From contig NZ_OX031157.1 in NCBI RefSeq assembly GCF_943736995.1, forward strand, positions 620,001 through 684,000: DNA of 64,000 nt. Reading direction: 5' to 3'. A program made the position numbers and the translations under genes. Every line of letters begins with the position of its first letter. Positions within the stretch are counted from its first letter, which is position 1. Positions 8,444 to 17,931 of the stretch are shown here, one piece after another. Under the pieces are notes generated by a model that saw only the letters and a list, made by a program, of their open reading frames with translations, was not told the origin of the DNA and made no database searches. The stretch comes from Sporosarcina sp. Marseille-Q4943. GTDB taxonomy: Bacteria; Bacillota; Bacilli; Bacillales_A; Planococcaceae.

Positions 8444-9847
8444 TCAAGCAAATCTGCGGTGAACTTTTTTTCCATCGTATGAAAACACGACTTGCTTATT
8501 ATCCACGTACGTCTCCAAATGAACGATGCGACCCCATAGTTGGTGGATATACGGGAGGACGTTTTCCAAATACGGCACATCCAACTCCGTCTCTTCGTAT
8601 TTATGCACCAAGTAGAGCTCCCCGTTTCGAACGTAATCCCCGTCATGTACGACAATATAAGGGAAGCCCCCGTTCACCCGCTGCGCAATGAGGCGGTCTT
8701 GCACGTTCCGATATTCCTTATCCGTAATTTTATAATGACTTCCTTTTTTCTCGAATATATACATGTCTTCCCTTTGAACGAGCTCTTTCGTCAAGTAGTT
8801 CCGGATGAACGAAATGTCGGAGTCCATCTCCCTCACTTCGAACATTTTCTCCCTGCCGGAACCGGGCTTCACCCCTAATTCAATCATCTCTTCCGTCGGA
8901 TGATCGTACCGCCGCTCGATATCCTCAAAGATCTTCAGTCCTAAATAATATGGATTGATTGACGTTCTGGAAGGCTGGATGACATTCGCGTTCAATTTTG
9001 CGAACTCGATCGTTTCGTCGGTTGTCAGATCCATTTCCCTTAAAATCCGCTGGTGCCAGTACGTCGCCCATCCTTCATTCATGATCTTCGTTTCCATTTG
9101 CGGCCAGAAATAAAGCATCTCTTCACGGATCATTGTCAGAATGTCTCTTTGCCATTCTTCCAATTCCCGACTGTTTTCCAAAATGAACAGCAATATATCC
9201 TTCTCAGGGGAGGCAGGCGTCTTTTTCCGTTTCGTTTCCGTCGGCGGTTTCAGCTTCTTATGGTCCATTCCCCATAAATCATCGTATTCCGTTTTCCGGA
9301 TCAACGGCACATTGTCTTCTTGCTCCACTTCTTCATTCCCATGACGCCATCTGACAAGTGAAGGGTCGATATGCTCCTGGATTGCGAGCACTGCGTCTAA
9401 AAAGCGTTCAACCTCTTCGTTACCATAAACCATTTCATATTGGGCGATCCGTTCAGCGGTTGCTGTCATGCTTTCGACCATGTCCCGTCTTGTATTCGCG
9501 AACCGGGCATTATTTTTGAAGAAATCGCAATGGGCCAGGACATGTGCGATGATCAGCTTGTTTTGGATTAATGTATTGCTTTCAAGTAGGAATGCATAGC
9601 AAGGATTGGAATTGATGACGAGCTCGTATATTTGGCTGAGGCCCAAATCGTATTGCAGCTTCATTTTATGGAACTGTTTGCCGAAGCTCCAATGTGAAAA
9701 CCGTGTCGGCATTCCATATGCACCAAATGTATAGATGATATCCGCCGGACAGATTTCGTAGCGCATCGGGTAGAAATCCAACCCGAAACCTTTGGCAATC
9801 TCCGTAATTTCTTCCACAGCATATTGAAGTGCCTTGTGCTGTGTCAT
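8444..9847 (-). CDS. spoVR: SpoVR family protein
   Basis: A 467-residue SpoVR homologue, close to the Bacillus length. Recognisable stretches include the N-terminal [15 protein letters not shown] and the [20 protein letters not shown] segment. In Bacillus subtilis SpoVR is needed for normal spore cortex formation; its molecular activity is unknown. The ATG overlaps the yhbH stop as ATGA, so the two are translationally coupled. E. coli has the parallel set yeaG-yeaH-ycgB, which suggests a conserved kinase/effector module. Confidence 0.93.
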   Translation of the reverse strand: MTQHKALQYAVEEITEIAKGFGLDFYPMRYEICPADIIYTFGAYGMPTRFSHWSFGKQFHKMKLQYDLGLSQIYELVINSNPCYAFLLESNTLIQNKLIIAHVLAHCDFFKNNARFANTRRDMVESMTATAERIAQYEMVYGNEEVERFLDAVLAIQEHIDPSLVRWRHGNEEVEQEDNVPLIRKTEYDDLWGMDHKKLKPPTETKRKKTPASPEKDILLFILENSRELEEWQRDILTMIREEMLYFWPQMETKIMNEGWATYWHQRILREMDLTTDETIEFAKLNANVIQPSRTSINPYYLGLKIFEDIERRYDHPTEEMIELGVKPGSGREKMFEVREMDSDISFIRNYLTKELVQREDMYIFEKKGSHYKITDKEYRNVQDRLIAQRVNGGFPYIVVHDGDYVRNGELYLVHKYEETELDVPYLENVLPYIHQLWGRIVHLETYVDNKQVVFSYDGKKVHRRFA

Positions 9848-11001
9848 ACGGATCCCTCCAGCTGTTTATGGAAGAACCTTTTCAATGCGTAGTAGACATC
9901 CTTGTTTTCCTTCAGAACATAATGACGGAATTTCGGATCGTCGATTTTTTGATACGTATTCATTAACGTGGAATATCTGCTATGTGCATTCACTTCCCCG
10001 TAGCCGAACATATTCGATACTTCCATGAGCTGCTCTACTAACGACATGCATTTTCCGTTATCCGAAGACATATTTTCCCCATCCGAGAAATGGAAAGGAT
10101 AAATATTATAGCGGGACGGATTATATTTTTGGGTAATGAGCTCGAGCGCTTTTTCATAGGCAGTCGAGCAAATCGTCCCCCCGCTCTCCCCCTTCGAGAA
10201 AAAGTCGACTTCCGATACGACTTTCGCAATTGTATGATGGGCAATGAATTCGATATCCACTTTTTCATATTTCGTCCGCAAAAACTTCGTCATCCAGAAG
10301 TAGAAGCTTCTCGCCATATATTTTTCAAAATTGCCCATCGAAGCGCTCGTATCCATCATCATGAGCACGACCGCTTTCGATTGCGGCTTTACGACTTCAT
10401 CCCACGTCTTGAAACGAAGATCATCATTATAGATCGGCATGATTTCTGCATTGCCTTCCATTGCATTCCGTTTGAATGCTGCGATGATCGTCCTCTTTTT
10501 ATCAATATTGCCGAGGAGCCCTTTCTTCCGTATGTCATTGAACTGAATGTCCTCTTCAGTAATTTCCGCTTGTTCCCTTTTTTCTAGATTCGGCAGTTCA
10601 AGCTCTTTGAATAATGTCTCTTCGATCTCTGCTATCGACACTTCCGCTTCATAGTAATCCTGGCCCGGCTTATCGCCTGCCTGTTTGCCTTTTCCAGCAC
10701 TTTGGCTGCCATCACTCGCGACAATGTCCCCCACCTGACTATCCCCGCCACCTTGGCCGACATGCTTCGACTTGCTATGGTTATAACGGATTTTGTATTC
10801 ATCCAATGATCGTATCGGGATTTTTATGACGTCCTTGCCATCCGACATGACAATGCTTTCTTCACTGATCAATTCGGGCAAATTGTTGTGGATCGCTTTC
10901 TTAACTTTATCCAGATGACGTTTCTGATCCTGATATCCTTTTCGGTGAAGCGACCAGTTTTCCTGGGAGACGACAAAAGATTCGCTCTGCTCTTCTTGCA
11001 T
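9844..11001 (-). CDS. yhbH: Sporulation protein YhbH (DUF444)
   Basis: A 385-residue DUF444 protein with a Gly-rich acidic linker (GQGGGDSQ) and a C-terminal von Willebrand A domain. Its MIDAS motif DTSASMG is intact and SDGEN follows later. The family pairs with PrkA-type kinases and SpoVR across bacteria. It lies 77 bases after prkA and overlaps spoVR by four bases. Mother-cell expression during sporulation is expected from its B. subtilis counterpart. Confidence 0.92.
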   Translation of the reverse strand: MQEEQSESFVVSQENWSLHRKGYQDQKRHLDKVKKAIHNNLPELISEESIVMSDGKDVIKIPIRSLDEYKIRYNHSKSKHVGQGGGDSQVGDIVASDGSQSAGKGKQAGDKPGQDYYEAEVSIAEIEETLFKELELPNLEKREQAEITEEDIQFNDIRKKGLLGNIDKKRTIIAAFKRNAMEGNAEIMPIYNDDLRFKTWDEVVKPQSKAVVLMMMDTSASMGNFEKYMARSFYFWMTKFLRTKYEKVDIEFIAHHTIAKVVSEVDFFSKGESGGTICSTAYEKALELITQKYNPSRYNIYPFHFSDGENMSSDNGKCMSLVEQLMEVSNMFGYGEVNAHSRYSTLMNTYQKIDDPKFRHYVLKENKDVYYALKRFFHKQLEGSV

Positions 11002-11078
11002 TTCTATTCACCTACTCCAGTCCACTCATTTTTTTATTATATGCAACGACTGGCGGTTCTTGATATGGGTGGATTCGA

Positions 11079-12974
11079 TTACCGGTTCAAAAGACTGCCG
11101 ACGTACCGTAACAATTCATTTGCCGAAATGGAATTATAGCCATATTCATCAATGAGCCTTGCGACGACTTCGTTTATTTTTTTCAAGTGTGTCTCGTCAG
11201 GCATCGCCGATGAAGTTGTAATTTTGACAACATCCTTCAAGTCGGCAAATAATTTCTTCTGGATTGCCTCACGAAGCCGCTCATGGGATTTGTAATCGAA
11301 CCGTTTGCCTTTCCTTGCATAGGCGGAAATACGGATGAGAATTTCTTCGCGGAAAGTCCTCTTCGCGTTTTCAGAGATTCCGATCTGCTCTTCAATCGAG
11401 CGCATCAGCTTCTCGTCCGGATTCATCTCTTCGCCAGTAAGAGGATCTTTCAGCTTATGTTTATTGCAAAATGCTTCGACATTATCCAAGTAATTATCCA
11501 TCAATGTCCGGGCAGACTCTTCATAGGAATAGACGAATGCCTTTTGAACTTCCTTCTTCGCAATATCATCGAATTCTTTGCGCGCAATCGATATATAATT
11601 CAAGTATTCTTCTTTATCGTCCTTGGAAATGGAAGCATGCTGATCCAACCCTTCTTTTAAGGAACGAAGTACATCGAGTGCATTGATGGCATCCACTTCT
11701 TTCCGGATGATTGCCGACGAAATCCGGTTGATGACATATCTCGGATCGATGCCGTCCATGCCTTCATTCGGGAATTCCTTTTTCAGCTCTTCCAAGTCGG
11801 CACTATTGAAGCCTTCCACATTTTCGCCGTCATACAACCGCATTTTCTTCACGATATCGATGCCTTGCTTCTTCGATATTTTCAAGCGCGTCAATACGGA
11901 GAAGATGGCGGCGACTCGGAGGGCATGCGGGGCGATATGCACATGCGCCATATCGCTTTCACGTATCATTTTTTCATAGATTTTCTCTTCCTGGCTCACT
12001 TTCAAGTTATAAGGAATCGGCATGACAATGATTCTTGAATGTAGGGCCTCGTTCTTTTTATTGGAAATGAAGGCTCGATATTCAGTTTCATTCGTATGCG
12101 CGACGATCAATTCGTCCGCACTGATCAAGGCAAATCTGCCCGCTTTGAAGTTCCCTTCTTGCGTAAGTGATAATAGATGCCATAGGAACTTTTCATCGAG
12201 CTTCAACATTTCCTGGAATTCCATCATTCCACGGTTCGCCTTGTTTAACTCGCCGTCGAAACGATAAGCGCGGGGATCGGATTCGGAGCCGTATTCGGCA
12301 ATTGTCGAAAAGTCGATGCTTCCGGTCAAATCTGCAATATCTTGGGATTTCGGATCAGAAGGTGTGAATGTTCCGATTCCCACCCGCTTATCTTCCGAGA
12401 AAAAGATTCTCTCAACGAGGACGTCTTCAATCCGTCCGTCATATTCTTTTTCGAGGCGCATCGTATTTAACGGCGAGAGGCTACCTTCAATCCGAATCCC
12501 AAATTCTTTGTAGAAATCATCACGTAAATAGTCCGGAATCAAATGTAATGGATCTTCATGCATCGGACATCCTTTAATGGCATAGACAGCACCTTCATCC
12601 GTCCTTGAAAATTGCTCCAATCCTCTTTTCAACAGTGTGACAATAGTCGATTTACCACCGCTTACGGGACCCATGAGTAGTAGGATCCTCTTTCGTACAT
12701 CGAGCCGTTTTGCTGCTGGATGAAAGTATTCGTTCACAAGCCGCTCAATTGTATCCTCAAGACCGTAAATTTCATTTTCGAAAAAGCGGAATTTTGTATA
12801 ACCGTTTTCTTTCGTTTCACCATGGCTCTTGATCATTTCATACACTCTCGAATGTGCCGTTTGCGCGACTTCTTTACGTTCCCTTAAGATGTCTAAGTAA
12901 TCGGCGAAGGTACCTTCCCACTTCAACTTGCTCTCTTCTTCACGGAAATGTTCCAACTTACGTAAAATGTCCAT
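11079..12974 (-). CDS. prkA: PrkA family serine protein kinase
   Basis: A 631-residue PrkA homologue. The N-terminal part is an AAA+ like ATPase with Walker A GPVSGGKST (near residue 103); the C-terminal part is the PrkA kinase domain. In Bacillus subtilis PrkA is expressed under sigma-E and affects sporulation through SigK; some homologues have been reported to have protease activity. The ATG has GGAGG seven bases upstream. A sigma-E-like promoter lies about 35 bases before the start. It is the first gene of prkA-yhbH-spoVR. Confidence 0.94.
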   Translation of the reverse strand: MDILRKLEHFREEESKLKWEGTFADYLDILRERKEVAQTAHSRVYEMIKSHGETKENGYTKFRFFENEIYGLEDTIERLVNEYFHPAAKRLDVRKRILLLMGPVSGGKSTIVTLLKRGLEQFSRTDEGAVYAIKGCPMHEDPLHLIPDYLRDDFYKEFGIRIEGSLSPLNTMRLEKEYDGRIEDVLVERIFFSEDKRVGIGTFTPSDPKSQDIADLTGSIDFSTIAEYGSESDPRAYRFDGELNKANRGMMEFQEMLKLDEKFLWHLLSLTQEGNFKAGRFALISADELIVAHTNETEYRAFISNKKNEALHSRIIVMPIPYNLKVSQEEKIYEKMIRESDMAHVHIAPHALRVAAIFSVLTRLKISKKQGIDIVKKMRLYDGENVEGFNSADLEELKKEFPNEGMDGIDPRYVINRISSAIIRKEVDAINALDVLRSLKEGLDQHASISKDDKEEYLNYISIARKEFDDIAKKEVQKAFVYSYEESARTLMDNYLDNVEAFCNKHKLKDPLTGEEMNPDEKLMRSIEEQIGISENAKRTFREEILIRISAYARKGKRFDYKSHERLREAIQKKLFADLKDVVKITTSSAMPDETHLKKINEVVARLIDEYGYNSISANELLRYVGSLLNR

Positions 12975-13007
12975 TCATTTCCCTCCATTCAGGGCCTGGT
13001 TTCAATC

Positions 13008-13036
13008 ATTGTATGCGGGGAAGCTCTGTAAAATGA
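13008..13036 (-). promoter_or_regulatory. Sigma-E-like promoter of prkA
   Basis: On the minus strand TCATTTT is followed after 14 bases by CATACAAT, a full match to the sigma-E -10 consensus with an acceptable -35. It is 34 bases upstream of the prkA start. This fits the known sigma-E dependence of prkA in Bacillus subtilis. Confidence 0.62.
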
Positions 13037-13040
13037 GCCT

Positions 13041-13080
13041 TACAAAACAAGCGGCTAAACGAATATACTCGTTTAGCCGC
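13041..13080 (-). terminator. Perfect 12-bp hairpin, probable terminator before prkA
   Basis: GCGGCTAAACGA and TCGTTTAGCCGC form a perfect stem with a six-base loop. On the minus strand it is followed by CTTGTTTTG, an interrupted T-tract. It lies directly upstream of the prkA promoter and would isolate prkA from transcription coming from the DUF1801 side. Confidence 0.6.
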
Positions 13081-13082
13081 CT

Positions 13083-13207
13083 CAGCTTGTTGACAAACGC
13101 TCGCATACTGCGTTGCTCGCCTCGCTCGTCCCATCATGAACTATAGTTCTATTCGGGTCTTCGCTCGACTTCGCGCCTTGTCTGGCAAGCGTTTTCAAGC
13201 CAAGCTG
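13083..13207. repeat. Probable interspersed repeat with imperfect terminal inverted repeats
   Basis: The left end CAGCTTG..GACAAACGCT (13083-13101) is matched by the inverted right end AGCGTTTTCAAG..CAAGCTG (13188-13207). The centre holds GAACTATAGTTC, a perfect palindrome. The minus-strand open frame across it (containing GAKSSEDPNRTIVHDGTSEA) resembles spurious 'hypothetical proteins' that I recall from repeat copies in other Bacillales. It is therefore more likely a small non-coding repeat than a gene. Multicopy status was not tested. Confidence 0.45.
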
Positions 13208-13236
13208 AAGGAGACACCTATTCATTCCTACAAACT

Positions 13237-13282
13237 CTAAAAAGACTGTAGACAAAGAAAAAAATGCTTTGTCTACAGTCTT
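13237..13282 (-). terminator. Intrinsic terminator of the DUF1801 gene
   Basis: AAGACTGTAGACAAAG and its exact complement form a 16-bp stem with a nine-base loop. On the minus strand it is followed by TTTTT. It lies 14 bases after the stop codon of the DUF1801 gene. Confidence 0.9.
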
Positions 13283-13296
13283 AAGTGACGCCTGCA

Positions 13297-13719
13297 TCAG
13301 TTTTCTGGATATGTTTTTCTTAGAAATATGATTGATTGGTTGATGAGCTGTTGCAACACTTCGATATCGATATCGTCCACTTTATTAATGTACACGCACG
13401 CTTTTCCGGTAGTATGCTTTCCGAATTTGGCGAGGAGTGCTTCACGCTCGGTGTCCCCCGGAGCGAAGTAGAGGCTTATTTTCGCCTTACGGGGCGAGAA
13501 ACCGACTAACGGTGCGTCCCCTTCATGCCCGGTTTTATAGACATAATGGTACGATCCGAAGCCGATGATGCTCGGCCCCCACATTTTTGCCTCATAGCCG
13601 GTCGTTTCGGTGAAGATGTCCAACAAACGGTAAGCGTCCTCCCGTTTTTTCGAACTGTCTACAGCTTCAATGAATTCAATAACACTCGCGTCTGTTTCTT
13701 TCGTTTTTTGTTCGTACAT
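13297..13719 (-). CDS. DUF1801 domain protein
   Basis: A 140-residue protein matching the DUF1801/YdhG-like family, with the characteristic segments MWGPSIIGFGSYHYVY, VGFSPRKAKISLYF and GKACVYINKVDDID. The function is unknown; the fold resembles iron-chaperone or frataxin-like proteins. The ATG has GGGAGGAGG just upstream. It is a single gene with its own terminator, divergent from the polyamine operon. Confidence 0.82.
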   Translation of the reverse strand: MYEQKTKETDASVIEFIEAVDSSKKREDAYRLLDIFTETTGYEAKMWGPSIIGFGSYHYVYKTGHEGDAPLVGFSPRKAKISLYFAPGDTEREALLAKFGKHTTGKACVYINKVDDIDIEVLQQLINQSIIFLRKTYPEN

Positions 13720-13866
13720 TCTGTATCCTCCCTCCTATATTTCTGAATGGTGCAATTACTTGATATTGTGCCAAAGTTATACTAACGTTAAATGCACACT
13801 AACTCCTTTATTTACGTACTACTATATAGGTTGTTTGACCGTAGCGCAAAACGGAAATAATTTATC

Positions 13867-13894
13867 TTGACTAGGTAGTTTTTTACTCTATAAT
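13867..13894 (+). promoter_or_regulatory. Sigma-A promoter of the polyamine operon
   Basis: TTGACT and TATAAT are separated by 16 bases. Transcription would start near 13901, about 40 bases before the speD TTG start. This excludes the upstream in-frame ATG at 13899 as the start codon. Confidence 0.82.
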
Positions 13895-13940
13895 TAAAAT
13901 GATTTTCCCGATTTTGTCGAAAAAAGGAGTGATATTCGGG

Positions 13941-14753
13941 TTGGAAAATAAGCTGAAGTTATACGGCTTTAACAACCTCACCAAAACACTTAGCTTCAAC
14001 ATCTATGATGTGAGCTATGCAAAAAGTGAGCGGGAGCAAAAAGATTATATTGCCTATATCGATGAGCAGTACAATTCCGAACGATTGACGAACATTCTCT
14101 ATCATGTCACGGAAATCATCGGAGCCCATGTGTTAAATGTGAGCAAACAAGATTATGATCCGCAAGGCGCAAGTGTCACCATCCTTATTACAGAGGAGAC
14201 ACTTCCAGTCGCGCTGATCGATGAATCTTGCAATCGGGGGGCAATTGACATTTTGAAGACCCGGGATTCGGTTGTTGGTCATTTGGACAAAAGCCATGTC
14301 ACCGTCCATACGTATCCTGAATATCACCCGGATAATTCAATCGCCACTTTCCGTGTCGATATCGAAGTATCGACTTGCGGTGAAATTTCCCCATTGAACG
14401 CATTGGATTACCTAATTGGCAGCTTCGATTCGGACATTATCACGACAGATTATCGCGTACGCGGGTTTACTCGGGATGATAGAGGGAAGAAGTTATTTAT
14501 GGACCATAAGATGACGTCGATCCAAGATTATATCGACAGTGAGACGTTGCAAAAATATGATGCCATCGATGTCAATGTATATCAATCAAATATATTCCAT
14601 ACAAAGCTGCTGATCAAAGACATCAATTTACAAAATTACCTTTTCAATACGGATGTGTACGAAATCCCTCCGAAAGAAAGGCTGAATATCACAAACAATT
14701 TACGTAAAGAGATGATTGAAATTTTCAGCGGTTCCAACATATACGAAGAGTGA
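13941..14753 (+). CDS. speD: S-adenosylmethionine decarboxylase proenzyme, E. coli-type (class 1A)
   Basis: A 270-residue SpeD that makes decarboxylated AdoMet, the aminopropyl donor for spermidine synthase. The TTG at 13941 is chosen because AAGGAG lies 11 bases upstream and the protein then begins like E. coli SpeD (KLKLYGFNNLTK). The self-cleavage site that forms the pyruvoyl group is visible in HLDKSHVTVHTYPE (Lys-Ser bond), and the catalytic Cys in EVSTCGEISPL. Bacillus species typically carry the much shorter class 1B enzyme, so this long type is notable. It is the first gene of the operon; speA follows after 10 bases. Confidence 0.93.
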   Translation: MENKLKLYGFNNLTKTLSFNIYDVSYAKSEREQKDYIAYIDEQYNSERLTNILYHVTEIIGAHVLNVSKQDYDPQGASVTILITEETLPVALIDESCNRGAIDILKTRDSVVGHLDKSHVTVHTYPEYHPDNSIATFRVDIEVSTCGEISPLNALDYLIGSFDSDIITTDYRVRGFTRDDRGKKLFMDHKMTSIQDYIDSETLQKYDAIDVNVYQSNIFHTKLLIKDINLQNYLFNTDVYEIPPKERLNITNNLRKEMIEIFSGSNIYEE

Positions 14754-14763
14754 GAGGACGGTG

Positions 14764-16224
14764 GTGAACATTCTTTCACAAGAGAAAGCCCCGATTATGG
14801 AGGCTCTAAACAATTACAAGAAGATGCGGGTCGTTCCTTTTGATGTCCCCGGCCATAAACGTGGCAGAGGAAACGAGGAACTGACCGCTTTTTTAGGTGA
14901 GAATTGCATGACAGTGGATGTCAACTCTATGAAGCCATTGGATAATTTGATTCACCCTGTTTCTGTCATCCGGGAAGCCGAGGAGCTTGCAGCTGAAGCG
15001 TTCGGAGCGAAGCATGCCTTTTTCATGGTGAATGGAACGACTTCAGCCGTCCAAGCGATGGTGATGACAGCATGCAAGGCAGGCGAAAAGATCATCATGC
15101 CCCGGAATGTGCACCGAAGTGCTATCAATGCACTCATCCTAAGCGGAGCTGTCCCTGTCTATGTCAATCCGGGTGTTAACAATGAACTCGGGATTCCTTT
15201 AGGAATGTCCGTGAAAGACGTTGAGAGAGCAATCCTTGAGCATCCAGATGCAAAAGCGATTCTCATCAACAACCCGACGTATTACGGAATCTGTTCGAAT
15301 ATGCAGGCAATCACAGATCTTGCCCATCGACATGGAATGCTCGTCCTTGTTGACGAAGCACATGGAACGCACTTTTATTTCAGTGACGACCTGCCTGCTT
15401 CTGCAATGTCGGTCGGGGCTGATATGGCTTCTGTCAGCATGCATAAATCAGGCGGTTCATTGACCCAAAGTTCATTGTTGTTGATTAATAACGATGTGAG
15501 TGAAGGTTACACGAGACAAATTATCAATTTGACACAAACGACGAGCGGTTCGTATTTGCTCCTCTCCTCCCTCGACATATCGAGGAAAAACCTCGCCCTA
15601 AACGGCCAGGAAATCTTCCGGAAAGTCGGGGAGATGGCGCAGTACACCCGAGATGAAATCAACAAGATCGACGGATACTATGCTTTTTCGGAGGAGTTGA
15701 AAAACGGCGATACGATTTTCGATTTCGATACGACAAAGCTTTCCGTCCATACCCTGGAATTAGGATTGGCTGGCGTCGAAGTGTATGACATCCTGCGGGA
15801 TGAATATGACATTCAAATCGAGTTCGGAGACATCGGCAACATTCTGGCTTACATATCAGTCGGAGACCGCCGTTTAGATCTCGAACGGCTCGTCTCGGCA
15901 CTCGCCGAAATTAAAAGGCGCTACAGCAAGGACAAAAGTGGATTGTTCGATCATGAATACATTACACCACAAGTCGTTTATACGCCCCAAAGAGCGTTTT
16001 ATGCGCCCAAGGAGACTCTTCCTATCAACGACAGTGCCGGCCGGATTGCAAGCGAGTTCGTCATGGCCTACCCACCTGGCATACCGATTTTGGCTCCGGG
16101 TGAACGGATCACCCCCGAAATTCTTCAATACATCCAGTATTGCAAAGATAAAGGAAGCTTCATGACAGGTACGGAAGATAGTAAGATCGAGCATATCAAT
16201 GTCTTGAAGGAGGCTGAGCAATGA
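14764..16224 (+). CDS. speA: Arginine decarboxylase (Orn/Lys/Arg decarboxylase, AAT fold)
   Basis: A 486-residue PLP enzyme of the Bacillus SpeA type that converts arginine to agmatine. The GTG at 14764 fits the GAGAGG ribosome site (six-base spacing) better than the GTG at 14761; an ATG at 14716 lies inside speD and has no ribosome site. Motifs include DVPGHKRGRG, VDEAHGTHFYF and the PLP lysine in SMHKSGGSLTQSS. Arginine rather than lysine as substrate is inferred from the downstream agmatinase gene. The stop overlaps speE as ATGA. Confidence 0.9.
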   Translation: MNILSQEKAPIMEALNNYKKMRVVPFDVPGHKRGRGNEELTAFLGENCMTVDVNSMKPLDNLIHPVSVIREAEELAAEAFGAKHAFFMVNGTTSAVQAMVMTACKAGEKIIMPRNVHRSAINALILSGAVPVYVNPGVNNELGIPLGMSVKDVERAILEHPDAKAILINNPTYYGICSNMQAITDLAHRHGMLVLVDEAHGTHFYFSDDLPASAMSVGADMASVSMHKSGGSLTQSSLLLINNDVSEGYTRQIINLTQTTSGSYLLLSSLDISRKNLALNGQEIFRKVGEMAQYTRDEINKIDGYYAFSEELKNGDTIFDFDTTKLSVHTLELGLAGVEVYDILRDEYDIQIEFGDIGNILAYISVGDRRLDLERLVSALAEIKRRYSKDKSGLFDHEYITPQVVYTPQRAFYAPKETLPINDSAGRIASEFVMAYPPGIPILAPGERITPEILQYIQYCKDKGSFMTGTEDSKIEHINVLKEAEQ

Positions 16225-17072
16225 ACTTATGGTTTAAGGAAAATCACTCGCCGAATGTCCAATTTTCGATGAAGGTCATTGAACATCTGTACACCGGGAA
16301 AAGCGAGTTCCAGAAAATCGATGTGCTAGAAACAGCTGAATTCGGCCGCGTTCTCACATTGGACGGATACGTCATGGTCACTGAAAAGGATGAATTCATT
16401 TATCACGATATGATCACACACGTACCGATGGCAACCAATCCCGGCATTAAGAAAGTGCTCGTCATCGGAGCTGGTGACGGCGGCACAATCCGTGAACTGA
16501 CGAAATATGATTCAATCGAGCATATTGATATGGTTGAAATCGATGAAAAGGTCGTCGACGTGTGCCGGGAATTCATCCCCCAAACTGCGAGTAAACTCGA
16601 CGATCCGCGTGTACATCTCCATTTCGAGGACGGCTTGAAATTCGTCCGTTCGCGCAATGATGAGTACGATTTAATCATCGTCGACTCTACGGACCCTTTC
16701 GGACCGGGAGAGGGCTTATTCACAAGGGAGTTTTACGGCAACTGCTATAAGGCGTTGAACGATGAAGGCATCCTTGTCAATCAACACGAAAGCCCTTTTT
16801 ACGAAGAAGATGCGCTCGGTATGCAACGGGCGCATAAGCGGATTATCGGGTTTTTCCCGGTATGCAAAGTGTACCAGTTGCACATTCCGACTTATCCTTC
16901 GGGACATTGGCTGTTCGGATTCGCCTCCAAAAAATATGATCCTATCAATGATTTGGATGCAGATGCTTGGAATCGGCTCGGCTTGCAAACGAAGTATTAC
17001 AACACCGACATCCACGTCGGCTCGTTTGCATTGCCGAACTACGTAAAGGAGCAATTGGAAGATGTTGAATAA
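16221..17072 (+). CDS. speE: Spermidine synthase
   Basis: A 283-residue aminopropyltransferase. The nucleotide-binding loop GAGDGGTIRELTKY and the diamine-binding VDSTDPFGPGEGLF motif are intact. It transfers the aminopropyl group of decarboxylated AdoMet to putrescine. Some relatives act on agmatine instead, giving N1-aminopropylagmatine; this cannot be excluded from sequence. It overlaps speA by four bases and speB by eleven, so the three are tightly coupled. Confidence 0.93.
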   Translation: MNLWFKENHSPNVQFSMKVIEHLYTGKSEFQKIDVLETAEFGRVLTLDGYVMVTEKDEFIYHDMITHVPMATNPGIKKVLVIGAGDGGTIRELTKYDSIEHIDMVEIDEKVVDVCREFIPQTASKLDDPRVHLHFEDGLKFVRSRNDEYDLIIVDSTDPFGPGEGLFTREFYGNCYKALNDEGILVNQHESPFYEEDALGMQRAHKRIIGFFPVCKVYQLHIPTYPSGHWLFGFASKKYDPINDLDADAWNRLGLQTKYYNTDIHVGSFALPNYVKEQLEDVE

Positions 17073-17913
17073 AAATATTGAAACGTTCATCGGATGTGAC
17101 AATGAATTTGAAGAAGCGGGCATCGTCGTTTTCGGGGCACCTTTCGATTCGACCACTTCATACCGTCCTGGAACACGCTTCGCAAGCAAGGTGATGCGCG
17201 GTGAATCATTTGGTATTGAGACGTACAGTCCTTATCAAGATAAAGATCTAGAAGACATCCCCGTCTATGACGGTGGAGATCTTGAATTAAGTTTCGGGAA
17301 CACGGTAAAGGCTTTAGACCAAATTGAGGAGTATACGAGGAAAATCGTCCAGGCAGGAAAGCTCCCATGCATGATTGGCGGCGAGCACTTAGTGACTCTC
17401 GGAGCTGTCCGAGCTGTTGCAGAACAATATCCTGACCTGCATATTATCCAATTTGATGCCCATGCGGATTTACGGGACGATTACCTCGATGAAAAACTAT
17501 CGCATGCAACTGTCATCCATCGTGTATGGGACATTGTAGGAGATGATCGAATCTTCCAATTCGGTATCCGTTCGGGAGACCGGAGCGAGTTTGAATGGGG
17601 CAAGGATCGGGTTTTCACAAACAAATTCAATTTTAATGGATTGGAAGATGTCGTTGAAAGATTACAAGGGAAACCGGTTTATCTGACAATCGATTTGGAT
17701 GTACTGGATCCTTCGGTCTTCCCTGGAACAGGCACTCCTGAAGCTGGCGGCGTCAGTTTCATGGAGCTATTGCAAGCGATTTTGACAGTCAGCGGCCTCA
17801 ATATAGTTGCCTGCGATGTCAACGAACTGTCGCCGATCTATGATCAAAGTGGAGTTTCGACAGCAGTAGCTTGTAAAGTACTTCGTGAACTTTTATTAGC
17901 AGTACAAAAATAA
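17062..17913 (+). CDS. speB: Agmatinase (ureohydrolase family)
   Basis: A 283-residue Mn-dependent ureohydrolase. The metal ligands are visible in GGEHLVTLG, QFDAHADLRDDY and TIDLDVLDPSVFPGTGTPEAGG. It hydrolyses agmatine to putrescine and urea, and could also act on N1-aminopropylagmatine. The start at 17062 lies inside the end of speE. Together with SpeA it gives putrescine from arginine without ornithine decarboxylase. Confidence 0.92.
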   Translation: MLNKNIETFIGCDNEFEEAGIVVFGAPFDSTTSYRPGTRFASKVMRGESFGIETYSPYQDKDLEDIPVYDGGDLELSFGNTVKALDQIEEYTRKIVQAGKLPCMIGGEHLVTLGAVRAVAEQYPDLHIIQFDAHADLRDDYLDEKLSHATVIHRVWDIVGDDRIFQFGIRSGDRSEFEWGKDRVFTNKFNFNGLEDVVERLQGKPVYLTIDLDVLDPSVFPGTGTPEAGGVSFMELLQAILTVSGLNIVACDVNELSPIYDQSGVSTAVACKVLRELLLAVQK

Positions 17914-17931
17914 TACTTGGTGGTGTTTTGA

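Noticed and set aside
8377..8691. Plus-strand open frame antisense to spoVR
   Set aside because: SpoVR coding is clear on the other strand; this frame also crosses the terminator.
13082..13297. Minus-strand open frame of 71 codons
   Set aside because: It covers the inverted-repeat element and one terminator; coding potential is doubtful and it is better explained as a non-coding repeat.
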